Counted from the first letter of the stretch, positions 16,861-25,866 are shown. The stretch is DNA of 64,000 bases from Pseudoalteromonas rubra (GCF_005887115.1 NZ_PNCJ01000004.1:31085-95084), one strand, 5' to 3'. Made by a program: numbers and translations. Notes: generated by a model not told the origin, from the sequence alone.

Positions 16861-19293
16861 CTAAGCAATTGGATGTGGTTCTTTATTAACCGGACGTCCT
16901 TGCAGTAACTTGCGCAGCCTAGGGTTGTCTACCCGTTTAAACTGCTCACCAAAGTGGATGGGCTGCATGTTGACACCGATGGCACGCGCAACCCTGAACG
17001 GGCTGAGTGCCATATCGGGTGAAGTAACATCTACAATAGCGATTTCTACGCCTGCTTCATCCAGGCGTTGTTTGAGTTGGCTCACGTGTGTGATCACTTC
17101 ATACGGCCAGTCTTCCAGCGTTTTCGCCTCGCTGATTGGTCGGCGCATAAAGTCAAAGGCAGCAAGTTTGCTGTTACTAAAATAATAAGCCGCGTGATCT
17201 TCCAGGCCGGTTACCTCACTGACCTGCTGAGGGATTTTTTGCCCTGAGCGCATCAACTGGCACAGATAAGGCATCACATGGCCTTGCTCCAGCAGCGCTT
17301 TGCGCATAGCCACTTTGATATCACCATGCGTGGCCAGGGCCACAGAGGCAGCAGGAGTGCGATAGCCGTCTCCCAGTGCCAGACATACAACTGTGGGTAC
17401 GTGTAATCCCACATCCAGCAAGTAACACTCAAGCTCAATGCCAAGTTCAGTTAACTCCTCAATCATTAAGCGCATTTTGCCACGGTTAAGTGCCTCATAA
17501 CTGAGCCGTTCGCAGGGCTGTTGTGCATACCAGGTGAGCATCATGGCGTCGCGCTCAATGAGTTCATAACAGGCTCTGAGCGCAGCATCATCATTGTTTT
17601 GACCAGCTGCGAGCCCGTTTGACGACACCTGACTAAATTGCTCTTTATAAGGACAGGCAAAGTTAAAATAGCTGACCAACGCCGGCACCCAGACTGGGTC
17701 ATTGGTTGCCAGCCAGCTGCCGCGACACCAGTGTATTTTTTGTTTTCTGTGCCATTTGTGAAACGGGAAATTGGGGGTGCTGTATTGCTTATTGGAATAC
17801 AGCACCAAAGTATCCGGGTCGACATAGTCACCGTTTAACTGGCTAATTGAGGCATATTTACAATCACTCAATTGGTATCTGGCCGCTGAGTAGCGCTCCA
17901 GTGCCTCACCAACCGCACTGATATGTGCTGAAATCGTATCTAACCCTTTACCGGATCCGACCTGGCCTGCGGCTCTTGGGTCAAACTCGCCCTCGGTAAA
18001 CGAGGAGACCCCGGCAGATGCGGTGATTGGGAAGTCAGGTAAATGTGGCGCATGCCCCGTGAGCTGGCGGACTATCCCAGTTACCGGGTCCACCCAGCCT
18101 TCAAATAGCGATTTAAATTGCTCAACATCCCGGAGCTGATTAAGAGGATTGTCAGCAGAGTGGCTATCGCGGTGCATGGATAACGCATGGGTGGTTGCAT
18201 GGCTATGATCAAACCCACATACCTCACACCAGGGAATAGGGATAATGGCATGTTTTTCAGCCTGGTGCGTAACCAGGTTTTGCACCATGACACGCGATAC
18301 CAGTTCGCTTTCGCTATAGCCCCAAAGAATTTTTAGTGCCTCCATGGCAAGCTGTTGGCCCGTGATGGCAGACATAGGTGTGAGCATGCTGCGGGCACGG
18401 CCATCGCGATTCTTTTTATGGCTTTTTTCTAATTCGTGCGCCAGCTCGCCATGTTGTTCTGTGCCCAGCTTTCTGAGCCGCAAACAGTTCCAGCATGAGC
18501 CTGAGTGAGCGTCGTCTGCATTGACCACCGGACCAATCCAGCTCTCCAGACCATTCAGGTGACCATAGAGGGTTTTAATCTTGTGTTGATGCACATATTC
18601 AGAGACTGTGTGTGACCAAAAATGTGCATCTTTACTGAAAGTGACAATGGCCAAATCCCAGTCACTTGAAGGGCTGCCTAAGTGTGGGTGCTCGCTGGTG
18701 AGCGTTGAGTGGCTGATCTGCATCCAGGGGTTGCGCTGTTGCAGGGCCGCTTTAAACACCTGAGCTCTGGGTTTGCCAATATCTTGTGGGGTAAGAAAGC
18801 GGTGGCATGTTAAGTCGTCACTGGTGATAGTTTCTTTATCTAATAAATGAATATGGCCGACTCCCGCTGTGCCCAGCTCTTCCAGTAGTGTCACTGCCCA
18901 GGGCTCGAGGCCGACGACGAGTACCCGGCAGGGATCAAGGGAGTACACCTGACTTTGGCTATGAGGTTGCTGGTTAGTTTGCTGCCAGGGCCGTAAAAAG
19001 CGCGTTTGTACTATACCGGGCGGCTTAAACTCGAGTTGTTCAGAGACTTCTTCTAACAAACCATACTGGCTAAGCAGTTGCAGCACAGCCTCAATACTCG
19101 AATCGGCATATTCAGGTAAGCGGGTGCAAATTTCAGCCTGCGTCAGCTCGCCCTGTAGTAGTGGCAGGATCTTTTCAACAAAGTCTGAGGTATCCCGACC
19201 GTGAACCTGAAAGTCTCCCAAATCTGAACTTAATAACACACCGTTACTGTTGGGATTAATGCTTGCAGCCGGGGTTAATCTTAGCTTTTTCAT
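16861..19293 (-). CDS. RRE-ThiF-YcaO fusion cyclodehydratase (TOMM/RiPP type)
   Basis: 810 residues. Residues about 1-85 look like a PqqD-like leader-binding (RRE) domain; about 125-360 a ThiF/E1-like fold (VLVVGLEPWAVTLLEELG) with two zinc-type pairs CWNC and CEVC; about 400-800 the YcaO domain (ASAGVSS, GSGKGLDTISAHISAVGEALERYSA in part, SSNGLAAGQ, CYELIERDAMMLTWY). The C-terminus is a degenerate Pro-rich tail (EPHPIA). Known fused enzymes of this type use ATP to cyclise Cys/Ser/Thr to azolines on peptides bound by the RRE. The adjacent upstream genes supply the obvious substrates. No dehydrogenase follows; a reductase-like gene does. Confidence 0.88.
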   Translation of the reverse strand: MKKLRLTPAASINPNSNGVLLSSDLGDFQVHGRDTSDFVEKILPLLQGELTQAEICTRLPEYADSSIEAVLQLLSQYGLLEEVSEQLEFKPPGIVQTRFLRPWQQTNQQPHSQSQVYSLDPCRVLVVGLEPWAVTLLEELGTAGVGHIHLLDKETITSDDLTCHRFLTPQDIGKPRAQVFKAALQQRNPWMQISHSTLTSEHPHLGSPSSDWDLAIVTFSKDAHFWSHTVSEYVHQHKIKTLYGHLNGLESWIGPVVNADDAHSGSCWNCLRLRKLGTEQHGELAHELEKSHKKNRDGRARSMLTPMSAITGQQLAMEALKILWGYSESELVSRVMVQNLVTHQAEKHAIIPIPWCEVCGFDHSHATTHALSMHRDSHSADNPLNQLRDVEQFKSLFEGWVDPVTGIVRQLTGHAPHLPDFPITASAGVSSFTEGEFDPRAAGQVGSGKGLDTISAHISAVGEALERYSAARYQLSDCKYASISQLNGDYVDPDTLVLYSNKQYSTPNFPFHKWHRKQKIHWCRGSWLATNDPVWVPALVSYFNFACPYKEQFSQVSSNGLAAGQNNDDAALRACYELIERDAMMLTWYAQQPCERLSYEALNRGKMRLMIEELTELGIELECYLLDVGLHVPTVVCLALGDGYRTPAASVALATHGDIKVAMRKALLEQGHVMPYLCQLMRSGQKIPQQVSEVTGLEDHAAYYFSNSKLAAFDFMRRPISEAKTLEDWPYEVITHVSQLKQRLDEAGVEIAIVDVTSPDMALSPFRVARAIGVNMQPIHFGEQFKRVDNPRLRKLLQGRPVNKEPHPIA

Positions 19294-19317
19294 AAATTAA
19301 ACATCCAATTTCAGAAG

Positions 19318-19344
19318 ACACTCCCCGCACAAAGCGGGGAGTGT
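19318..19344 (-). terminator. Intra-operon hairpin after the Cys-rich gene
   Basis: ACACTCCCCGC - 5-base loop - GCGGGGAGTGT is a perfect 11-bp GC-rich stem, placed 13 bases after the stop of the Cys-rich gene and 24 bases before the YcaO start. On the transcribed strand it is followed by TCTTCTG, not a T-run, so it is better read as a partial terminator or 3'-end stabiliser. That would give more substrate than enzyme mRNA. Confidence 0.65.
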
Positions 19345-19357
19345 CAATAACCGCGTG

Positions 19358-20395
19358 CTAGCCGCCGGTACTGCATGGTGTGCAAGTTACACATTGGTAA
19401 CACTGCACACATTGGTGGGCGCATTGAACGCATTGATGAGCACACTGCACACACTGGTGGGCGCATTGAACGCATTGATGAGCACATTGCACACAATGGT
19501 GGGTGCACTGAAGACATTGATGAGCACACTGCACACATTGGTAAGTGCACTGAGCGCATTGATAAGCACACTGCACACATTGAGATGCACACTGATAACA
19601 TTGCGCACAGAAGTTCACGACGCAAGGGTAGCAGGTGTCACATTTGGTGATATGTGCGCACTGCTGGCAAAGCACCTTCTGTTCCGTTTGACATAAAGCA
19701 CAAAAATTCACGGTGCACGGATAACAGGTGTCACATTTACTAACTGGCTGACACTGCTGGCAGAAGTTCACGATACACGGATAACAGGTTTCGCATTTGG
19801 TGATGGTACATTGCTGGCATTGGCCGTTTTGACCCGGCTGGCACATGACACAGAAAGTCACAATACAGGGGTAACAAGTATCACACTTAGTGACAGACTC
19901 GCACTGCTGGCAAAGGGTACATGGATAGCAATAGACGCATTGCGTGACCGGGGCACATTGCTGACAGAAGTTAACAATACAAGGGTAGCAAGTATCGCAC
20001 TGAGTGACAGGGGCGCATTGCTGACATTGCAGAGTCTGGCCCGGTTGACACTGTACGCAGAAAGTCACGATACATGGATAACACGTGACACAGTTAGTGA
20101 CAGGGTCACAGGTTACGCATTTATGGGTTGACTCACATTGTACGCAGGCAACACAGGGGGTTGGTGGGCCCAGCGGCTGATAGCTGGTACCAACAGGTGC
20201 GCAGGTTGCACAGAGTGTGATTGTACACGGAGCACATAAGACGGTTGGTGCGGCACAGGGCGCACACGGTGTGCAGTAGTAGCAGACAGCACAGTCTGCA
20301 ATGCCAGACGGGTTACAGCGTGCCTCTAGTGCTTTGACTTTTGAGGTGAGCTCAGTTACCTGTAACTGAAGTTCTTTGATAGCTTGTTCGCTCAT
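19358..20395 (-). CDS. Cysteine-repeat protein, likely substrate of the YcaO enzyme
   Basis: 345 residues with about 78 cysteines by hand count (near 23%). Residues 1-27 form a leader-like amphipathic helix. Then come Pro-containing CxxC clusters, seven copies of a (T/Y)CYPC(I/T/V)VNFC-type unit, and a C-terminal array of VQCAHQC heptads ending TPCSTGG. The start has AAGGAAAG, like the upstream gene. It is the middle gene of an operon with an azoline-forming enzyme, so it is read as a giant RiPP-like substrate. A metal-binding or structural Cys protein is the alternative. Nothing like an export signal is visible. Confidence 0.85.
   Translation of the reverse strand: MSEQAIKELQLQVTELTSKVKALEARCNPSGIADCAVCYYCTPCAPCAAPTVLCAPCTITLCATCAPVGTSYQPLGPPTPCVACVQCESTHKCVTCDPVTNCVTCYPCIVTFCVQCQPGQTLQCQQCAPVTQCDTCYPCIVNFCQQCAPVTQCVYCYPCTLCQQCESVTKCDTCYPCIVTFCVMCQPGQNGQCQQCTITKCETCYPCIVNFCQQCQPVSKCDTCYPCTVNFCALCQTEQKVLCQQCAHITKCDTCYPCVVNFCAQCYQCASQCVQCAYQCAQCTYQCVQCAHQCLQCTHHCVQCAHQCVQCAHQCVQCAHQCVQCAHQCVQCYQCVTCTPCSTGG
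19389..19600. repeat. 42-bp tandem repeat inside the Cys-rich gene
   Basis: The motif CATTGATGAGCACA recurs at 19431, 19473 and 19515 and, with one change, at 19557: an exact 42-base period. This is 14 codons, two C-VQ-C-AHQ heptads. About four to five copies are present, and such DNA is expected to vary in copy number between strains. The same repetition keeps several antisense frames open. Confidence 0.85.
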
Positions 20396-20538
20396 CGTAC
20401 TTTCCTTAAGTTAAGTTTATTGTGTTATTTGGTATCGCATACCAACAACAACCTAGGTTTGTTGCTTGCCCCATGCGTGTTATCAGTGGCAAACAGCATG
20501 TCTTTAAAAGACACATTCATCACATTGCAATAGGGTAT

Positions 20539-21660
20539 CTATTGCACTTTAAATAGCGTATTGGCCGTTATGTGTGGAAACGTATAGCGGCTGCGTTTGC
20601 TGGGGTCTTTGCCGCTTGCGAGGCTAAAGTCCAGCGAAATATCCTGCGTGTATTGCAGCATATTCTGGCCATTGGATAGTCGCTCTAACCACATAGTGTT
20701 TTTGAACCGAGGCACATTAGAATGCGCTTGCATAAAGGGCGTGTTAGCGATATCGCCATCGGCCTGTGTATCGACATTCAGCACAGTGGTGTCGATCACA
20801 CCTATGCCTTGTTGATAAAGGCTGTCTAAGGCAACCTGCAGCACAATGTTGGGGTTAACATTGGGGTTTTCAGGAATATCGGTACCGTAAGGGGCTTTAA
20901 AACTTGCGCCGCCAGCTGCAGGCAGGGCATTGGCAACAGGAATGCTGGGCGCGCCTCTAAAGCAATCGTGACCTCCCAATGCTAAAATCGAGTTGCCATG
21001 CGGTATAGACACCTGTTTTACGAGCGTCCGGTCTGGCGCTTGCACCGGGAGCGGGTTGGGGGTATCCGGCACCCAGGGTTGTTTGTTCAGGGTACCTTGT
21101 CCCTGAGGAGCGATGATCAGATGTGACCAGCTGCCGTTTTCAGCATGTACCAGCTCATCTTTTTGCGGACCATCGGCAAAAAATACCCGTTGAGAATAAA
21201 AAATGGTGTAGGAATCTTGCTCGTAGTTACCCGCCCGATTGGCCACTTTGCCCTGGATCGCGCTAAACGTCATGACCTCGTAGTAGGACATGTTTTTTAA
21301 GATAAACCCATTTGGGGCGTTATCTTGCGGTATGGGCATAACATTAAATCCCCCGTACCGGGTACTGACCCAAGTCCCGATTAACCCGGCTAATGGCCCG
21401 AGTTTTTCCAGGATCTCACAGTCTTGGTTGCCACCACCGTCAGCGATGAGCGGCACATTAAAATCCGGCACAAAATTCGGCTGTTGTGGGTTAGTGGGCT
21501 TGTTTGTGCAGTGACTAAACTGCTGTGGGATGCACGAGGCGCAGCGTAATATGGCACCGTGCGAATTGGTTGTAGAACAGTGTTTGTTGAGATCTTCAAA
21601 TGCTGATTGAAGCTGCGCGATTTCAACTTGTAATTGCGCAATGGGGTCTTGCTTACTCAT
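20539..21660 (-). CDS. Beta-barrel-like protein with the same leader as the Cys-rich protein
   Basis: 373 residues. Residues 1-28 (LQVEIAQLQSAFEDLNKHC) closely parallel the first 27 of the Cys-rich protein: a Leu/Gln helix ending at a Cys. A short Cys stretch follows (RCASCIPQQFSHC), then a long domain from about 85 whose GPLAGLIGTWVSTRYGG resembles heme-binding nitrobindin/THAP4-type barrels, a tentative match. Its ribosome-binding site context (AAGGAAAGTAC) equals that of the Cys-rich gene. It is the first gene of the operon. It may be a second YcaO substrate, or a carrier/scaffold for the product. Confidence 0.7.
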   Translation of the reverse strand: MSKQDPIAQLQVEIAQLQSAFEDLNKHCSTTNSHGAILRCASCIPQQFSHCTNKPTNPQQPNFVPDFNVPLIADGGGNQDCEILEKLGPLAGLIGTWVSTRYGGFNVMPIPQDNAPNGFILKNMSYYEVMTFSAIQGKVANRAGNYEQDSYTIFYSQRVFFADGPQKDELVHAENGSWSHLIIAPQGQGTLNKQPWVPDTPNPLPVQAPDRTLVKQVSIPHGNSILALGGHDCFRGAPSIPVANALPAAGGASFKAPYGTDIPENPNVNPNIVLQVALDSLYQQGIGVIDTTVLNVDTQADGDIANTPFMQAHSNVPRFKNTMWLERLSNGQNMLQYTQDISLDFSLASGKDPSKRSRYTFPHITANTLFKVQ

Positions 21661-22166
21661 GGTGTACTTTCCTTGCTGTGTAAAATTATCGGTAGATTAA
21701 TTTTTCAACAGTCTTTGAGTGTATCAGCAAGATTTTCGAAATATTATTACATGCTATTACACAAAAATAACGTTTAGAGCGGATGTATAAACTGAGTTGC
21801 TTTGATTAAATGGAACACTTAATGTAAGTGCTTACTTTCTAGATGCTTATTTAAATACATAAGCTCTCTGTTAAGCTGGGATCTGCCAACATACAGCGCC
21901 GAAGTATTCTGTGCACGTCGAACCTCCCCAACCCCACCGTCATCCCGAACGCGTGCGAGCCGGGATCTACTAGCCTGCGATAACTCGTGGTTGGTATTTG
22001 AACTCTTTTTCACCGTCAGAGTCTTTTAAAGTTAAGATGGCTTGTAGCGGCCAGATTAAATTGGCACTCGCAAGGGCTGCTGTCACAGGGTTGTGTATTC
22101 TTTGACGCACATTTTCTGAGCTCTATTGAACTTGACAATTGGCTCACTCGATAAAAAGGATATTTT
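21661..22166. repeat. Intergenic region: YcaO-operon promoter area and REP-like unit
   Basis: About 500 bases between divergent genes. The half next to the operon (21661-21830) is AT-rich, as expected for a promoter, and holds an imperfect palindrome AACACTTAATGTAAGTGCTT near 21811. At 21870-21985 is a REP-like copy: a right arm GCTGGGATCTG, then the full TCATCCCGAACGCGTGCGAGC-CGGGATCTA unit at 21940. Confidence 0.6.
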
Positions 22167-23228
22167 ATGATTATTAGATATTTATTGTGCTTAAGTTTGT
22201 TTGTCATGGGCGCCGGTAAGCTACAGGCGAAAGCCGCCGATATTGACGTAGCGCAGCAGTTGCAACCGGCCCAGGCCAAGCGCATTGTGGAAGAGTTTGC
22301 TGATTCTATCGAGCAAAATTATATGTTTACCGATACTGCTAAAAAAATTGCCGGCGAATTACGCGCATTAACCTTTAGCGGCACACAATCTCGGCATGGT
22401 TTGTCAAAGCAAGTCACAGACTTAGTGAGCCAATACGACAAACATCTGGCGTTGGTCACTCGGGTCGATAACCAGGGTCAACACAGTGAAGAGGCCAGAG
22501 AGCCCTGGTTCACCGAATTAAAACGCAAGAATTCCGGTGTACGCCAGGTGGAAGTGCTGGCCGGTAATATCGGTTATTTAGAAATGTGGGGCTTTGATTC
22601 CGTATCTTCGCAAGCCAAAGAAGTGATCGCTGCCTCGATGGCTCTAATACAGAGAAGCGATGCGCTCATCCTGGACTTTAGTCAAAACGGTGGGGGAGAT
22701 GGCTTTATGATATCCCACTTTGCCAGCTATTTTTTAGATAAGCCCACTTTGCTGCACACTTACCAGTTTAGAAGTGGAAGTCGTTATCCTTTTCGCAGTG
22801 ATCGGCCGCTGGGGGCCGCCACACTGCGTGATATACCTTTGTACATCTTGATTGGGCCGGAGACATTCTCTGCCGGAGAGGCGTTTGCTTATGCGATGAA
22901 GCACCTCGGGCGAGCAACTGTAATAGGTGAACCGTCAAAAGGGGGTGCCAATCCAATCAAGCAATTTAAGCTATCTCACGATTATATTGCCTTTGTGGCA
23001 ATCGCGACCACCGTAAGCCCAGTCACCCAGAAAAACTGGGAAGGGACAGGGGTTATGCCTCAGGTCAATATTCAGGTTGAGTCTGCAAAGTCGCAAGCCC
23101 ACCTGATGGCATTGCAGCAGTTAGCCGGGCAAACGGCTAACCCCTATTTGACCAAAGAGAGAGCAGAGGCAATGCGCCAGCTGACCAGTCAACTCGCCGC
23201 TTTAGATACTAAAACCAGCAATAATTAG
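22167..23228 (+). CDS. Exported S41 family (C-terminal processing-type) peptidase
   Basis: 353 residues with a signal peptide (about 1-24). The N-terminal helical domain (VEEFADSIEQNYMF) and catalytic core (ALILDFSQNGGG, GPETFSAGEAFAYAMK with the nucleophile Ser, and VIGEPSKGGAN) match IRBP/tricorn-like S41 proteases without a PDZ domain. These cut at C-termini or degrade peptides in the periplasm. AAAAGGAT precedes the ATG. It is a single gene, divergent from the YcaO operon; a role in processing the Cys-rich protein is imaginable, but there is no direct evidence. Confidence 0.8.
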   Translation: MIIRYLLCLSLFVMGAGKLQAKAADIDVAQQLQPAQAKRIVEEFADSIEQNYMFTDTAKKIAGELRALTFSGTQSRHGLSKQVTDLVSQYDKHLALVTRVDNQGQHSEEAREPWFTELKRKNSGVRQVEVLAGNIGYLEMWGFDSVSSQAKEVIAASMALIQRSDALILDFSQNGGGDGFMISHFASYFLDKPTLLHTYQFRSGSRYPFRSDRPLGAATLRDIPLYILIGPETFSAGEAFAYAMKHLGRATVIGEPSKGGANPIKQFKLSHDYIAFVAIATTVSPVTQKNWEGTGVMPQVNIQVESAKSQAHLMALQQLAGQTANPYLTKERAEAMRQLTSQLAALDTKTSNN

Positions 23229-23561
23229 TTGAATTGGTATCGGGTAACATAGAGCACTCAGGTCTCACATTGTGTACCGTAACCCCAGACGCGTGCGAGC
23301 CGGGATCTGCCAACATGCAGCGCCGCATTACCCTACTGTCGCCGAGCCAAATCAGCCCCACTAACCCTTGGTTCAGTTGTTCCAGCGTGTTCTGACTTGA
23401 GCTGTTAATAACCAGGTGTTAGGTTGATGTTATTTAGAACAATAATTAAACTTTTTGAGAGCGGTTTCTCTGCTTTGAAAACACACTTAAATTGGCATGG
23501 AAGCGAATACACTGTTAAGTACCACGCCCTAAATCCATCATCACAGGAATGATTTGTAACG
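23229..23561. repeat. Intergenic region with a degenerate REP-like unit
   Basis: At 23283-23320 sits a REP-like copy (CCCCAGACGCGTGCGAGC-CGGGATCTG) whose left arm is mutated. The remainder has no gene; the AT-rich end presumably carries the promoter of the esterase gene. Confidence 0.6.
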
Positions 23562-24746
23562 ATGAAAAAGCTATTTTTTTTTCTTTTCACACTCATTACA
23601 CTGAATGTGTGTGCGCAAGAGATTGTTATCGGAAAAAAGCACCAAATAGAGTCAAAAGTGCTTAACGAAAATAGAGAATATTGGGTATCTTTACCTAGTT
23701 CTTATAGAAAAAATGGCTATAAAAAATATCCGGTTTTGTATTTCACTGATGCAAATTTAAATAGCTTTTTTCATGCTTTTTCTGGCATCACAAAACAAAT
23801 GAGTTCCGATGCCAGCCCCCAAATTCCTGAAATGATAGTTGTTGGCATCGTCAGTCAGAATCGTGTCCGCGACAGCGCTCCTACTAATTCTCTTGTTCAA
23901 TGGGGTGGGACAGCGACAAAGGCGCTGGAAACGACAGGAGGCGCGGATAATTTTCTAAAGTTCTTACAAACAGAATTAGTACCCCACATAGAGCAAAATT
24001 ATCACACCGCGGATTACAGGATTTTGGCTGGCTACTCCTTTACGGGTTTAACGGTTATCCACTCACTGTACCAAACACCGGAGTTTTTCAATGCCTATAT
24101 GGCCATTGATCCTAGCCTTTGGTGGGACAATCAAATAATGCTCAAACGTTTTCGCGAGTTTTCAAAAAAAGAACTTAGCAAACGCCAGCTGTTTGTTTCG
24201 ACATCTGAGCGAGTGCCTTCTTTATATCCTAAAGAAAACTATGTTATTGAGTTCATCCAGAAACTAGAGGCATCGCCTGTTAAGGGCTTAAACGTCCATG
24301 CAAAAGTTTTTGGTACAGATCAAAACCACCATACAATGCAAATAATGAGCTTTTATTTAGGTTTGAAAAATATTTTTAGTGGTTACATGATTGATGACGC
24401 CATCAGGTTTAGACCTGCGACAGAGTTAAAAGCGCATTTCGAAAACATTTCGGATAAATTAGGTGTCAATCTTAAACCCAGAGAGGGTTTAGTGAACTTC
24501 TTTGGTTATAACAGGCTGTACGACAACCAATTCCCTACCAACAGCGCAGCTGCAATTGAGTTTTTTAAGTTGAATGCTGAGTATTACCCAGAATCTTATA
24601 ACGCATGGGACAGCCTGGGCGAGGCATATTGGCATGAAAAAGAGTATAAGTTGGCTTTAGATGCCTATAAAAAATCGACTCAATTGAACCCGGGAAACAG
24701 CAATGCAAAAGAGAAAATTAAAGAAATCAACACGCAGTTAAATTAA
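23562..24746 (+). CDS. Exported esterase-family alpha/beta hydrolase with C-terminal TPR
   Basis: 394 residues, signal peptide about 1-18. The region 25-260 follows the enterochelin-esterase/esterase-D family (YWVSLPSSYRKNGYKKYPVLYF, ADNFLKFLQTELVPHIEQNY). The nucleophile elbow reads GYSFTGL, where GHSFGGL is usual. Residues about 320-390 hold TPR-like helices (AWDSLGEAYWHEKEYKLALDAYKKS). This combination is common in marine bacteria; the substrate is unknown. The coding region is AT-richer than its neighbours. Confidence 0.8.
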   Translation: MKKLFFFLFTLITLNVCAQEIVIGKKHQIESKVLNENREYWVSLPSSYRKNGYKKYPVLYFTDANLNSFFHAFSGITKQMSSDASPQIPEMIVVGIVSQNRVRDSAPTNSLVQWGGTATKALETTGGADNFLKFLQTELVPHIEQNYHTADYRILAGYSFTGLTVIHSLYQTPEFFNAYMAIDPSLWWDNQIMLKRFREFSKKELSKRQLFVSTSERVPSLYPKENYVIEFIQKLEASPVKGLNVHAKVFGTDQNHHTMQIMSFYLGLKNIFSGYMIDDAIRFRPATELKAHFENISDKLGVNLKPREGLVNFFGYNRLYDNQFPTNSAAAIEFFKLNAEYYPESYNAWDSLGEAYWHEKEYKLALDAYKKSTQLNPGNSNAKEKIKEINTQLN

Positions 24747-24871
24747 AAGTAGCGGCACGCTAAAGTCGAGCTTTCCCACTGATGTGACCGCACTACTTTT
24801 GCTTACCTGCCTTGCTTGGAAAATCCAGCCCACGTGTAGCGCTTTGATTGAAACGGCACCACGATTTGTCA

Positions 24872-25045
24872 GGGAGTTTATGGAAGATGTTCTGGCAAAG
24901 CGACTCTCAGTCATCCCGGACGCGTGCGAGCCGAGATCTACTAACCGGCAATTCTGTAGTTGCTTCTAGTCACAAACCTGACCAACCCCTCGGTCATCCC
25001 GAATGCTTGCGAGCCGGGATCTATTAACCGGCAATGCCGTGGCTC
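24872..25045. repeat. REP-like cluster 2 with companion motif
   Basis: A companion motif (GAGTTTATGGAAGATGTTCTGGCAAAG, in part) at 24875-24901 is followed by two REP-like units starting at 24911 and 24994, again 83 bases apart, with TCATCCCGGACGCGTGCGAG and the GGATCTA arm. The companion motif recurs at 25867 and 26481. Confidence 0.75.
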
Positions 25046-25198
25046 CTTTTGGTCCTGGCCCTAAAAAACTACTGGGTAGCAGCTGCTTAGTCATTTGTTT
25101 TTATTATGGGTATGATAACAAGTACCTTACTGCTAAGGTGGCAGGTAGCAATAAGCGAAATCATGGCAATTTTAGGCAAAGAAACATAACTGGCGATT

Positions 25199-25834
25199 AT
25201 GGTTGAAGATATCAGTATCAAATTATTTGAACTAGGCCCCACGAGGAGCGCCCGGGTACGCTGGGCGTTGCGTGAGGCTGGGTTAACATTCGAGTCCGTG
25301 CAAAACGGGGTAGACATTTTTAAGTCTCAGGCGCTGCTAAATATTCACCCATTGGGCAAGTTACCTGCGGCACTAATCAATGGACAGCCTTTGTTTGAAT
25401 CAGCGGCCATTGTCACGGCGATAGCTGATCTAGTGCCAGATAAAAAGTTAATAGCAGCACCTTCAAGCTGGTCGAGAAACCTTCATAACCAATGGGTTTG
25501 CTTTACATTGAGTGAGCTGGAGCCCTTTGTACAGTCAACCGAGATCAACTCAATGGACTTTGTTTTGCCAGCAGAGCAGCACGTTAGGGAAATTGTCCCG
25601 CAAAACAATATGCTGTATAAAAAAGCTGCCGCAGCGTTAGAAAAGCACTTTTCTCAGTACGACTACTTAGTTGACGACCAATTCTCGGTGACAGATATTG
25701 TACTTGCATACACACTTTGTTGGGGACAAGAACAAAACCTGTTGGATGGCTTTCCCAACATTAATGAGTATATGGATAGACTCTATAACCGCGAGCATTG
25801 TACGTTAAAAAACCATAGCAGCTTAGCGTCTTAG
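25199..25834 (+). CDS. Glutathione S-transferase family protein
   Basis: 211 residues. The N-terminal thioredoxin-like half is clear (IKLFELGPTRSARVRWALREAGL, NIHPLGKLPAALINGQPLFESAAIV), and the C-terminal helical half contains YLVDDQFSVTDIVLAYTLCW. Residues PTRS at 14-17 suggest a Ser/Thr-type glutathione site. The substrate is unknown. The gene stands alone between repeat-rich intergenic regions. Confidence 0.85.
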   Translation: MVEDISIKLFELGPTRSARVRWALREAGLTFESVQNGVDIFKSQALLNIHPLGKLPAALINGQPLFESAAIVTAIADLVPDKKLIAAPSSWSRNLHNQWVCFTLSELEPFVQSTEINSMDFVLPAEQHVREIVPQNNMLYKKAAAALEKHFSQYDYLVDDQFSVTDIVLAYTLCWGQEQNLLDGFPNINEYMDRLYNREHCTLKNHSSLAS

Positions 25835-25866
25835 TTGTTTGTTAGGTTGGATATGCCGTCCAAGCC

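Noticed and set aside
19389..19600. CRISPR-like array
   Set aside because: The 42-bp units are contiguous coding repeats with no unique spacers, in frame with the Cys-rich protein.
19355..20131. Long plus-strand open frames over the Cys-rich gene
   Set aside because: They arise from the repeat periodicity being a multiple of three, which keeps antisense frames open; they have no ribosome-binding sites or family features, while the minus-strand frame fits an operon.
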